Positions 16,500 to 23,401 of a DNA stretch of 25,519 bases are shown here, piece by piece; position 1 is the first letter of the stretch; each line of letters starts with the position of its first letter. The position numbers and the translations under genes are program-made. The notes below the pieces were generated by a model. That model was given only the letters and a program-made list of their open reading frames with translations, made no database searches and was not told the DNA's origin. The DNA comes from Clostridia bacterium (GTDB lineage Bacteria; Bacillota_A; Clostridia; TANB77; CAG-508). The DNA lies in assembly GCA_022791475.1 (NCBI GenBank), contig JAAVZD010000003.1:1-25519 (forward strand), in the 5' to 3' direction.

Positions 16500-16664
16500 A
16501 TGGAATCAAAGCAAACAATTAATTGCACTGTTACATCGTGCAAATATAACAACAGACAAGAACAGCAATGTTCATTAAAGCAAATAATAGTAACTCCAAT
16601 TGAAAATTGTGATACAAAACAACCAGATGAATCTATGTGTAGTAGTTATAGAAATAGAAATTAA
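16500..16664 (+). CDS. DUF1540 family small cysteine-rich protein
   Basis: This 54-residue protein begins MESKQTINCTVTSCKYN and has cysteines at 9, 14, 24, 37 and 47 in the DUF1540 spacing (C-x4-C...C...C...C-x-SY). The cysteines suggest a small metal-binding fold; the family has no known function and is common in sporulating Clostridia. A GAAAGG sequence lies ~13 nt upstream, rather far for a ribosome binding site. It sits downstream of ibrB with no clear terminator between, so it may or may not belong to that operon. Confidence 0.75.
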   Translation: MESKQTINCTVTSCKYNNRQEQQCSLKQIIVTPIENCDTKQPDESMCSSYRNRN

Positions 16665-16684
16665 GTAAATTATGTAAAAAGTTA

Positions 16685-16713
16685 TAGACATATTATGGAA
16701 GATATAGTATAAT
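16685..16713 (+). promoter_or_regulatory. promoter of the 125-residue hypothetical gene
   Basis: TAGACA (16685-16690), 17-nt spacer, perfect TATAAT (16708-16713), 41 nt before the start. Confidence 0.6.
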
Positions 16714-16754
16714 AATTATGTAACTATAAACCAGATTATATTTGGAGGACTTTT

Positions 16755-17132
16755 ATGGATAATGAAAGCAAAAAATTAAAAGAGCTTGGATATAAAATAA
16801 ATGGTCTAAAACGGCAAGGAAAAAGGAAGGTAGAATGGAAATTAACAAATACAGAATGGAAATTTGTAAAAAGTTTATTAGGAGAAGAAAAAATAATTCC
16901 AATTATCTATCAAATAACTACTAAAAACTTAAAAGATTTTAAAGATGAAGAAGGTTCAATAGTAATTAAAAATGTTCGTGACATAAAAAGCTCAATAGCA
17001 AGAGAAGTCCATTATGCTAATAAAGCAGGTAAAAAGACAATAGGTCGGTCATTAAAAAAGCAAGAAATGGAAGAATTAGAGAAATACAGTATAAAGTATC
17101 GTCCCATAAAGTTCATAATTTATTTAAATTAA
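16755..17132 (+). CDS. hypothetical protein
   Basis: This 125-residue basic protein matches no family I know. TTGGAGGAC provides the ribosome binding site and a promoter lies at 16685-16713. It is rich in Lys (LKRQGKRKVEWKL, KAGKKTIGRSLKKQ) with no signal peptide or membrane helix. A central EGSIVIKNVRDIKSSIAREVHYANKAGK stretch is predicted as strand then helix. The high charge would allow nucleic-acid binding, but there is no motif to support this. Its stop codon is contained in the perfect palindrome starting at 17132. Confidence 0.6.
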   Translation: MDNESKKLKELGYKINGLKRQGKRKVEWKLTNTEWKFVKSLLGEEKIIPIIYQITTKNLKDFKDEEGSIVIKNVRDIKSSIAREVHYANKAGKKTIGRSLKKQEMEELEKYSIKYRPIKFIIYLN

Positions 17133-17185
17133 ATAACACTCAAAAAGACTTATGAAAATTTTCATAAGTCTTTTTGAGTGTTATT
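17132..17185. terminator. perfect 27-bp palindrome, bidirectional terminator
   Basis: Arms 17132-17158 and 17159-17185 are exact reverse complements with no unpaired loop bases. Interior T- and A-runs let the stem stop transcription from both convergent genes. Confidence 0.85.
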
Positions 17186-17193
17186 AAAATATC

Positions 17194-18630
17194 TTAGCGA
17201 ATTGGAACGTTTGAGTCTGAAAATCTAGGAAATTCCTCAGAAGTTCCATCAGAAATCATTCTAAATACTTTGTTAGATGACAAAATATGAATGCTTGCAT
17301 TACATATTTCTTTTAATGAATATGCAAGTTCTTTTTTACTTTCATCTTCTCCATGATGTATAAAAACGGATTTAAGATTTTTAAAAGGTTTTACAAAATC
17401 AACTAATACTTCTTGCTTAGCATGTGCAGAAAATTCATCAGTATCAAAGAACTGAGCTACAATAGAATCATCATCTCTTAAACGACCTAACTTAGAATCA
17501 GGGAAGATATGACCAGTAGCATGAATCATAGCCATAGGATTGTTCATATATTTATTAATGTAAGTCTGAGAAGGACCATAACTACCACTTCCAGAAGATG
17601 AAACAAAAATTTTTGGAAGGTAATTTTCATGTATTAAGAAATTCCGCATTGTTTTATCTTCTACAATAGTTAAATTGTCGGGTAGGAAATCTTTAGCATT
17701 TGGATGCATTTTAAATGCACCATTTTGGAATAAAGATGTTGTATGAATAGCCGTTTTTCCATCTAAGAAGATTTCAAACCTAGGAGGTAATATACCCATA
17801 TCTTGAGCAATTTTTAACTTATAAAGGACTTCCTGTGTTCTTCCAAAAGAAAAAGCAGGAACTATGCAAGTTTTTCCTTCTGATAATGCTCTAACTACAT
17901 TATCAATGAAACATTTTTCTCTAAGGTCAGAAGATTTTGTACCACCATAAGTGGCTTCTATTATAACTGATACATTTGGAAGTTCATAAATCCATTCAGG
18001 TAATGGTTTTACTTGAAAAAAATCATTGCGATTATTATAATCACCTGTAATAACTATATTCATATCCTCACAATCAGGGTATGAAATAGTAATTAAAGTA
18101 ACTGCAGCACCTGGTACATGTCCATTATCGAAAAAATGAATAGTAATGTTATCGTTATATACAATTTTTTGATTAAAATTACAAGGGACCATACAATGCT
18201 CAAATTCCTGAATTTCAGTTTCAGTATATAGTGATTGAGCATCTAATTTTTTAGCACGTCTTTTTTCGATTTTTAAACAATCCTGTAAGAAAACTTCAGA
18301 TAAGAAAGTTTTTGTAGGATATGTTGTAAAAACTGGTGCATGAAAACCTTGACTCATAGCAAGAGGATATCTACCATAATGGTCAAGGTGTGCATGAGTA
18401 AGAATACTAAATTCAGGAGAGGTAATATCAAAATTAAAAGTAGTATTTAATTGATCAATATTATCCAATCCTTGAAAAGAACCACAATCTACTAAGAAAG
18501 GAATATTCTTTGTATATCCTGCTATTCCACACAATACTTTACCAGGGAAAATAGCATTAAGATATTGACCAGTTCCAGTTACTCCATCCTTTTCATCAGT
18601 TAAATCCAATATAATCCGTTTCTTTGCCAT
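17194..18630 (-). CDS. beta-CASP metallo-beta-lactamase-fold RNase-like protein
   Basis: Starting at the ATG at 18630, which has AAAGGAG upstream, the protein has 478 residues; a longer reading to 18699 lacks a ribosome binding site. It shows the metallo-beta-lactamase motifs HAHLDH at 79-84, GHVPGA with His171 and ITGDY with Asp197, then the beta-CASP motifs: Glu225 in EATYGG (motif A), FSAHA (motif B) and IHHGE (motif C). This predicts a zinc-dependent nuclease like RNase J, CPSF73 or their relatives. Motif C carries His as in archaeal and eukaryotic CPSF proteins, where RNase J has Val. It is not as long as RNase J (~550) and lacks its C-terminal domain. It is divergent from the AAA/FtsH-like gene, which may be functionally linked. 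Confidence 0.85.
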   Translation of the reverse strand: MAKKRIILDLTDEKDGVTGTGQYLNAIFPGKVLCGIAGYTKNIPFLVDCGSFQGLDNIDQLNTTFNFDITSPEFSILTHAHLDHYGRYPLAMSQGFHAPVFTTYPTKTFLSEVFLQDCLKIEKRRAKKLDAQSLYTETEIQEFEHCMVPCNFNQKIVYNDNITIHFFDNGHVPGAAVTLITISYPDCEDMNIVITGDYNNRNDFFQVKPLPEWIYELPNVSVIIEATYGGTKSSDLREKCFIDNVVRALSEGKTCIVPAFSFGRTQEVLYKLKIAQDMGILPPRFEIFLDGKTAIHTTSLFQNGAFKMHPNAKDFLPDNLTIVEDKTMRNFLIHENYLPKIFVSSSGSGSYGPSQTYINKYMNNPMAMIHATGHIFPDSKLGRLRDDDSIVAQFFDTDEFSAHAKQEVLVDFVKPFKNLKSVFIHHGEDESKKELAYSLKEICNASIHILSSNKVFRMISDGTSEEFPRFSDSNVPIR

Positions 18631-18756
18631 ATATAAATCTCCTTTCGCAATAAAAATTTTTATTTGCTTCAATATTAAATTATAGAAATATTTTATCATG
18701 CATTTAACATAAATTCAATACTAAAATAAAAAATATTAGAAAAATGCAGAAAAATA

Positions 18757-18785
18757 TTGAAATTTGCATTTGAACGTGATAAAAT
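18757..18785 (+). promoter_or_regulatory. promoter of the AAA/M41 gene
   Basis: TTGAAA (18757-18762), 17-nt spacer, TAAAAT (18780-18785). A ~105-nt leader separates it from the start at 18897; no riboswitch was recognised in it. Confidence 0.6.
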
Positions 18786-18896
18786 GTCGACATAAATTGT
18801 AGTAAGAAAGGAGAAAAAGAAAAATTATTATATTTTGTAACTAAAAACAATATAAAAATAAACATAAATATTAAAATGCAAAAGGAGGATTTAGTT

Positions 18897-20534
18897 ATGA
18901 AAGGAAAAAAGAAAGAAGTTTATATTCAGCTTACATATGATGGGAAAACAGTAATGGTTTCATCGGATCAGCTTCGGCAAACAATTGAAAAAGCTAAGCT
19001 TAAACCTGAAGTGGAAGAAATATGCCTTAGCTTTAATTTAAATAATGAAGTAATCGATATTCCAGTAAGAATTTCTGATATGAGAAAAGCTATTAAACAG
19101 GCAGTATTATCTACTAAGCTGATACCAAATTCTTTAAATGAATATTTAGAGGACTTAACACAAAAATTAGCGATAAAACCTATTATGCCAATAGCAAAAA
19201 GGGAACATGAACTTGAAAAAGTATGGTTTTACATTTCCCAGAAAGTAAGAAACAACGTATTTCTTACAGGGAAAATTGATGTGGGCAAAACTGCAATTGC
19301 ACATGAAATAGCAAGGCGGATTTCAACTAACGAATGTCCGAAGGAATTTTATGAAAGACGAGTAATGTTATTAAGACCAGACAAGTTATTAAATATAAAA
19401 AGTGATAGAGTTTATGAAAATACAGTAAGAAAAATAATGAACTTTTTAGTAGAAAATAGAAAAAGTATTGTATTATACATCGATAATGCATTTTCTATGA
19501 TAACAGATGAGCTTTTAATCATGATGTTATATGCATGTATTAAAAAATATAATATTCCTATGATTGCAACTATAAATTCAGAATATTTTGATAGATACTT
19601 CTTAGAGAATATAAATATTTCAAAATATTTAAATGAGGTTTATGTAAAAGAACCTGAAATGGAAGATATAAAACCAATAATTGAAAATCACTTAAAGCTT
19701 TTTGAAAACAGGTACAAAGTTAAATGTACTGAAGAAGCAATTAAATTTGGAATTTATACAGCATGTTTTTCAGAGTCGACTTCATATGAACCAGGAAATG
19801 TAATAAGCGTTTTTGAAAAAGCATTTCGTGAGGCTAGGAGAAAGGGAAAGAAAGAAGTAGATAAACAAAGTATATTAAGTTGTTATAATACTGATTTTAA
19901 GTATTATGAAGATATTCCAGAAAAAGAAAAAAGAGCAACTTCATATCATGAAACAGGTCATTATATTCTTTTTATAAAGAGTGAATATCAAAGTGATGCA
20001 AAAATATCTTGTGTTTCAAACTTACCAATGATGTGGTGGGCAGGTGTAACAATACCATATGTTGATAAGAAAGAATATGTAGTATATTCTAAAGAATATT
20101 TTATAGATAGAATAGCGACACTTTTAGCAGGTAGAGTAGCTGAAAAAAGAATTATAGAAACAAATTCTACAGGAGCATCAAATGATTTAGAACAGGTAAA
20201 TGCATATGCAAAAGCAATTGTAATGCATTGGGGATTTTCAGATAAAGAGGGAAACAGAAATAGAAGTTATGATTATGAAGATTATTTCCTTATGCCTGAA
20301 AGTAAAAAAGAATTAATTGACAAAGAAATTCAGGAGTTGGTTGATGCTGGAATGAAAAGGGCAGAAGACATTATTAATGAAAATGAAGGGCTTCTTAAAG
20401 TAATTGCTGAAAGACTTATGGTAGATGAAATTCTTACAGGTGAAGAACTTGAACAAATCTGTAAGGAATATGAAGAAGGTGGTAAGACTGAAGAAGTTGA
20501 AAAAACAGCCGAGACACCTAAAGAAACCGAATAA
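18897..20534 (+). CDS. chimera of a ClpA/ClpB-like AAA domain and an FtsH-type M41 peptidase
   Basis: The ATG at 18897 has AAAGGAGG 9 nt upstream; an in-frame ATG at 18876 lies before that site. The protein has 545 residues. Residues 1-85 are unrecognised. About 85-270 resembles Clp NBD1: EYLEDLTQKLA, then KREHELEKVWFYISQKVRNNVFLTGK, Walker A GKIDVGKT at 125-132, and Walker B LYIDN at 193-197 with Asn where Clp has the catalytic Glu. The ERRFQ arginine-finger region is replaced by ISKYLNEV. About 345-490 is an M41 peptidase: HETGH at 351-355 and the third zinc ligand Asp430 in GASNDLEQ. FtsH membrane helices are absent, so it should be soluble. Protease activity looks intact while ATP hydrolysis looks impaired. 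The C-terminal ~20 residues are acidic. Confidence 0.85.
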   Translation: MKGKKKEVYIQLTYDGKTVMVSSDQLRQTIEKAKLKPEVEEICLSFNLNNEVIDIPVRISDMRKAIKQAVLSTKLIPNSLNEYLEDLTQKLAIKPIMPIAKREHELEKVWFYISQKVRNNVFLTGKIDVGKTAIAHEIARRISTNECPKEFYERRVMLLRPDKLLNIKSDRVYENTVRKIMNFLVENRKSIVLYIDNAFSMITDELLIMMLYACIKKYNIPMIATINSEYFDRYFLENINISKYLNEVYVKEPEMEDIKPIIENHLKLFENRYKVKCTEEAIKFGIYTACFSESTSYEPGNVISVFEKAFREARRKGKKEVDKQSILSCYNTDFKYYEDIPEKEKRATSYHETGHYILFIKSEYQSDAKISCVSNLPMMWWAGVTIPYVDKKEYVVYSKEYFIDRIATLLAGRVAEKRIIETNSTGASNDLEQVNAYAKAIVMHWGFSDKEGNRNRSYDYEDYFLMPESKKELIDKEIQELVDAGMKRAEDIINENEGLLKVIAERLMVDEILTGEELEQICKEYEEGGKTEEVEKTAETPKETE

Positions 20535-20550
20535 TAATTTTTCTTTAACA

Positions 20551-20580
20551 AGGGGATACAGTTAATACTGTATCCTCTTT
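20551..20580 (+). terminator. terminator of the AAA/M41 gene
   Basis: AGGGGATACAGT (20551-20562) pairs with ACTGTATCCTCT (20567-20578), one G-U pair, loop TAAT, then TTTCTC. Confidence 0.75.
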
Positions 20581-20586
20581 CTCGTG

Positions 20587-20685
20587 GTGACAATGGGACG
20601 GAGTTTTTGTCACTAGGGTTTGAGCTTGATTTGAGACTAATTGTTTCTTGAAAGCCTAGTGACAAAAACTCCGTCCCATTGTCAC
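20587..20685. repeat. perfect 31-bp inverted repeat, REP-like
   Basis: Arms 20587-20617 and 20655-20685 are exact reverse complements around a 37-nt interior. Each arm also folds on itself through GTGACAA/TTGTCAC. The 22-nt core occurs again alone at 2999-3020. The right arm ends on the base before the aldolase -35 box. Confidence 0.9.
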
Positions 20686-20714
20686 TTGACTAAAAATGAA
20701 TATAAATATATAAT
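20686..20714 (+). promoter_or_regulatory. promoter of the aldolase gene
   Basis: TTGACT (20686-20691), 17-nt spacer, perfect TATAAT (20709-20714), 35 nt before the start. It abuts the inverted repeat. Confidence 0.75.
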
Positions 20715-20748
20715 ATGCAAAGAATAAAAACAAGGGAGGAAAAAGTAA

Positions 20749-21678
20749 ATGTTAGTAACAACAAAAGAAATGTTTGAAAAATCAATGAAAGAGCACTTTG
20801 CAATAGGTGCATTTAATGTAAATAATATGGAAATAATACAAGGAATTGTAGATGCAGCAGCTGAAGAAAAATCACCAATTATTCTTCAAGCTTCATCTAG
20901 TGCAATAAAATATGCAAGAATAAATTATTTAATGAAAATGGTAGAAGCAGCAACAGAAGAACACCCAGAAGTCCCAATAGCACTTCACTTAGACCATGGA
21001 CCAGATTTTGAAACTTGTAAAATGTGCGTAGACGCTGGCTTTACATCAATTATGTTTGATGGTTCAAAATATGACTTTGAAGAAAATATAAGATTAACTA
21101 AAGAAGTAGTAGATTATGCTCATAGCCATGGTGTAGTAGTAGAAGCAGAACTTGGAAAATTAGCAGGAATAGAAGATGAGGTAAATGTTGAAGCAAGCGA
21201 CGCAATGTATACAGAACCAGAGCAAGCAAAAGAATTTGTAGAAAGAACAGGTTGTGATTCTTTAGCAATAGCAATAGGAACAAGCCATGGAGCATACAAA
21301 TTTAAAGGAGAAGCAAAATTAAGATTTGATATATTAGCTAAAATAAAAGAATTAATACCAAACACACCAATAGTATTACATGGAGCATCAACAGTAATAC
21401 CAGAATTAGTAGAAATGTGTAATAAATATGGAGGAGATATACCAGGTGCAAAAGGTGTGCCAGATGAAATACTAAATGAAGCAAGCAAAAAAGGTGTTTC
21501 AAAAATAAACGTAGATACAGACTTAAGGCTAGCAATGACAGCACAAATAAGAAAAGTATTTTCAGAAGAACCTTCAAGTTTTGACCCAAGAAAATATTTA
21601 ACTCCTGCAAGAGAAGAAGTAAAAAATACAGTAAAACATAAAATAAAAGATGTATTTGGTTCAAGTGGAAAATGTTAA
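20749..21678 (+). CDS. fba: class II fructose-1,6-bisphosphate aldolase
   Basis: This 309-residue protein is a zinc-dependent class II aldolase, cleaving fructose 1,6-bisphosphate to DHAP and glyceraldehyde 3-phosphate in glycolysis. HLDHG places the catalytic Asp at 82 and a zinc ligand at His83; the other ligands are His180 in IGTSHGAYK and His211 in VLHGAST, with the phosphate-binding glycines following. SKINVDTDLR at 251-260 is the substrate-binding NVDTD motif. Length, start (AGGGAGG upstream) and motifs are all typical. The gene stands alone with its own promoter and terminator. Confidence 0.95.
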   Translation: MLVTTKEMFEKSMKEHFAIGAFNVNNMEIIQGIVDAAAEEKSPIILQASSSAIKYARINYLMKMVEAATEEHPEVPIALHLDHGPDFETCKMCVDAGFTSIMFDGSKYDFEENIRLTKEVVDYAHSHGVVVEAELGKLAGIEDEVNVEASDAMYTEPEQAKEFVERTGCDSLAIAIGTSHGAYKFKGEAKLRFDILAKIKELIPNTPIVLHGASTVIPELVEMCNKYGGDIPGAKGVPDEILNEASKKGVSKINVDTDLRLAMTAQIRKVFSEEPSSFDPRKYLTPAREEVKNTVKHKIKDVFGSSGKC

Positions 21679-21683
21679 ATTAT

Positions 21684-21747
21684 AAGTTGGAGGTTGGAAG
21701 TTAAATTATTAGATGGTTTCTCTAAACTATTTCCCAACCTCCAACTT
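21684..21747. terminator. terminator-like hairpin after fba, dispersed repeat copy 2
   Basis: AAGTTGGAGGTTGG (21684-21697) pairs perfectly with CCAACCTCCAACTT (21734-21747). The right arm shares AACCTCCAACTTCTA with 15837-15851. T-runs are poor, so it may be a repeat acting as a terminator between the convergent fba and ger operons. Confidence 0.6.
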
Positions 21748-21766
21748 CTAATTTCCAACATCCATT

Positions 21767-21946
21767 TTAATGCCTCCAAACCACAATATTCCCCAAAACT
21801 AAGCAAAAAACACTGAAGGCAATAACACATACACCACCAAAAATATTTTTTTCATTCTTTATTTCATTAATTGAATAAACAATACTATCTATTAATACAT
21901 ATATGGAAAATAGAAAAAATAAAATATAACATACAATATCTAACAT
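21767..21946 (-). CDS. small two-helix membrane protein, possible germinant-receptor D subunit
   Basis: This 59-residue ORF starts at the ATG at 21946 with AGGAAGG 6 nt upstream, 19 nt after the gerAC stop. It has two hydrophobic helices (residues 4-24, LDIVCYILFF..., and 36-56, GGVCVIAFSVFCLVLGN) around a short polar loop with NEIKNEKN. Small two-helix D proteins are encoded in some GerA-type receptor operons of Bacillus and modulate the receptor. Size, topology and operon position agree; sequence identity was not tested. It shares the ger operon and ends near the fba terminator. Confidence 0.6.
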   Translation of the reverse strand: MLDIVCYILFFLFSIYVLIDSIVYSINEIKNEKNIFGGVCVIAFSVFCLVLGNIVVWRH

Positions 21947-21965
21947 ATTAACCTTCCTTTTAAAA

Positions 21966-23219
21966 TTAAGTTTCTGTAATTAGAAAACCAGATTTAATAT
22001 TAACATCAGTATTTACAGTAAAAAAAGAATTTTGGTAATTATCAAGCCAATTGAATTCATCAAGTTCTTGTTTAGTTAAAAATTTAGATAGAGCACTTCT
22101 TCCAAAGCCATTAATGTCAGAATTAAAAGATTTAGCTGTTTTATATAAATAATTTTGCATTTGCAATTTTATATATTCTGCTGCTGAAGAAGAAATTTCC
22201 TCTAGAATATCAGAATTTAAATAATTACTGTTATTCTTCATAGAATAAATTCTTCCATCAAATTTGCAGTTAACAGTTATATATGGAGTACCATTTATTA
22301 TATCTACTTTTGCTTTAGTATCATTGCCATGATATAAGTATAAATCTAAATAATTTTCTTCATCTTGTGGATCTACAATAGTAATTAAAAAACCATTAAC
22401 TTGATTTTTTATAATAGAAAAGCATACTGTTTCAATAGCATTTAGTTCACCAACTAATTTATCTTCTTTAAATACTGCTAAGCCAATATTTTCTGCACCT
22501 CTTTTACCAGAAATACTACTCTCATTAGATTTTATATTTCCAGAATTTAAAGGATCCTCAGGGGAATATTCTTTTAAATTATTGTCATCTGTTTCAATCA
22601 TTCCGCCAAGTATTGCATAAGGTTGGCAAGAGTTACAAGTTAGACCATTGTAGAAGTCTCCAATGGTACTATTTACAGTATAACCAGTATATTTACTAGA
22701 ATTAGGAAAAATTTCATAATAACTAGTTGGCAGGCTTTCTAAACTTGGCTTTGAATTTTCAATATAATATTTAGCATCAGTTTTACTAATTACAACATTA
22801 GTAGAAGGTCTAATTTGCACGTTATTTATTAAAGTATAAATTCTATTTCCAACACCTTCTACTGCAAGTTCTTCAGAAAAAACAATTAATTTACAGTGCG
22901 ACAAATTAATTTCTTTTCCTATATAACTATTCATTAAATTAATTGCAGAATTAATAGAGCTTGTTTCAACAGTATTTATAATAGCTGTATTTTCTTCAGA
23001 AGAGCCAGTTTCAGATACAGAAGAAGGTTTAGCTATTTGAAAACTTATTTTTAAATTATTTTGGGTATCACCTTTATCAATACCAATAGCAATTACAAAT
23101 GCTAAATTATCAATACTAAAAGAAGTATATGAAGCTGAAAAGGCAAGTAATAGTAAAATAATAATAGCTATAATAAATATATTTCTTATTAATTTATTTA
23201 CTTTAATTATAATAATCAC
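21966..23219 (-). CDS. gerAC: GerAC-family spore germination protein without lipobox
   Basis: This 417-residue protein matches the Ger(x)C family: a hydrophobic N-terminal helix (about 8-30), then the LAFVIAIGIDKG segment that opens the mature domain, KISFQIAKPSS, the NLSHCKLIVFSEELA block, and the C-terminal domain with QMQNYLYKTAKSFNSDINGFG. Most Bacillus GerAC proteins are lipoproteins with LTGC before this domain; here the corresponding stretch LAFSASYTSFSIDN has no Cys, so it would be held by its uncleaved helix. The start is the GTG at 23219; TAGGTGAT overlapping it is a good anti-Shine-Dalgarno match, which might instead favour a rare ATT start 12 nt further on. GerAC is the outer-facing subunit of the germinant receptor in the spore inner membrane. 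Confidence 0.85.
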   Translation of the reverse strand: MIIIIKVNKLIRNIFIIAIIILLLLAFSASYTSFSIDNLAFVIAIGIDKGDTQNNLKISFQIAKPSSVSETGSSEENTAIINTVETSSINSAINLMNSYIGKEINLSHCKLIVFSEELAVEGVGNRIYTLINNVQIRPSTNVVISKTDAKYYIENSKPSLESLPTSYYEIFPNSSKYTGYTVNSTIGDFYNGLTCNSCQPYAILGGMIETDDNNLKEYSPEDPLNSGNIKSNESSISGKRGAENIGLAVFKEDKLVGELNAIETVCFSIIKNQVNGFLITIVDPQDEENYLDLYLYHGNDTKAKVDIINGTPYITVNCKFDGRIYSMKNNSNYLNSDILEEISSSAAEYIKLQMQNYLYKTAKSFNSDINGFGRSALSKFLTKQELDEFNWLDNYQNSFFTVNTDVNIKSGFLITET

Positions 23220-23269
23220 CTACTTAAAAACATTATATAAATATATTTTCCTAATAATATTTTATTATA

Positions 23270-23400
23270 CAAATATATTGTTAAAATTAAGTAATTTAAT
23301 ATTAGTGTAGGGGCTAAATAGGTAAGGAATACCTTTCTTTAGGAATACCGAATTTCGCCCTTTAACCACTTCAATTATTAGTATAAAATTAAAATATACG
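23270..23400 (-). other. structured intergenic gap between gerAB and gerAC
   Basis: The 182-bp gap carries a hairpin on the minus strand in which GGGC, AAAT and GGTA blocks pair with TACC, ATTT and GCCC, enclosing two direct copies of GGTATTCCT. Ger operon genes usually overlap or lie close together, so this gap is large. It may hold an internal promoter, a processing site or a repeat. Confidence 0.4.
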
Positions 23401-23401
23401 T

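Noticed and set aside
18897..20534. Ordinary FtsH
   Set aside because: No N-terminal membrane helices and the AAA segment resembles Clp NBD1, not the FtsH AAA domain with its SRH.
21098..21664. Three minus-strand ORFs within the aldolase gene
   Set aside because: Antisense shadows of a well-supported enzyme gene.
21684..21760. Repeated CCAACTTC-type strings as a CRISPR array
   Set aside because: Copies are short, irregular and partly inverted, with no constant-length spacers and no cas genes.
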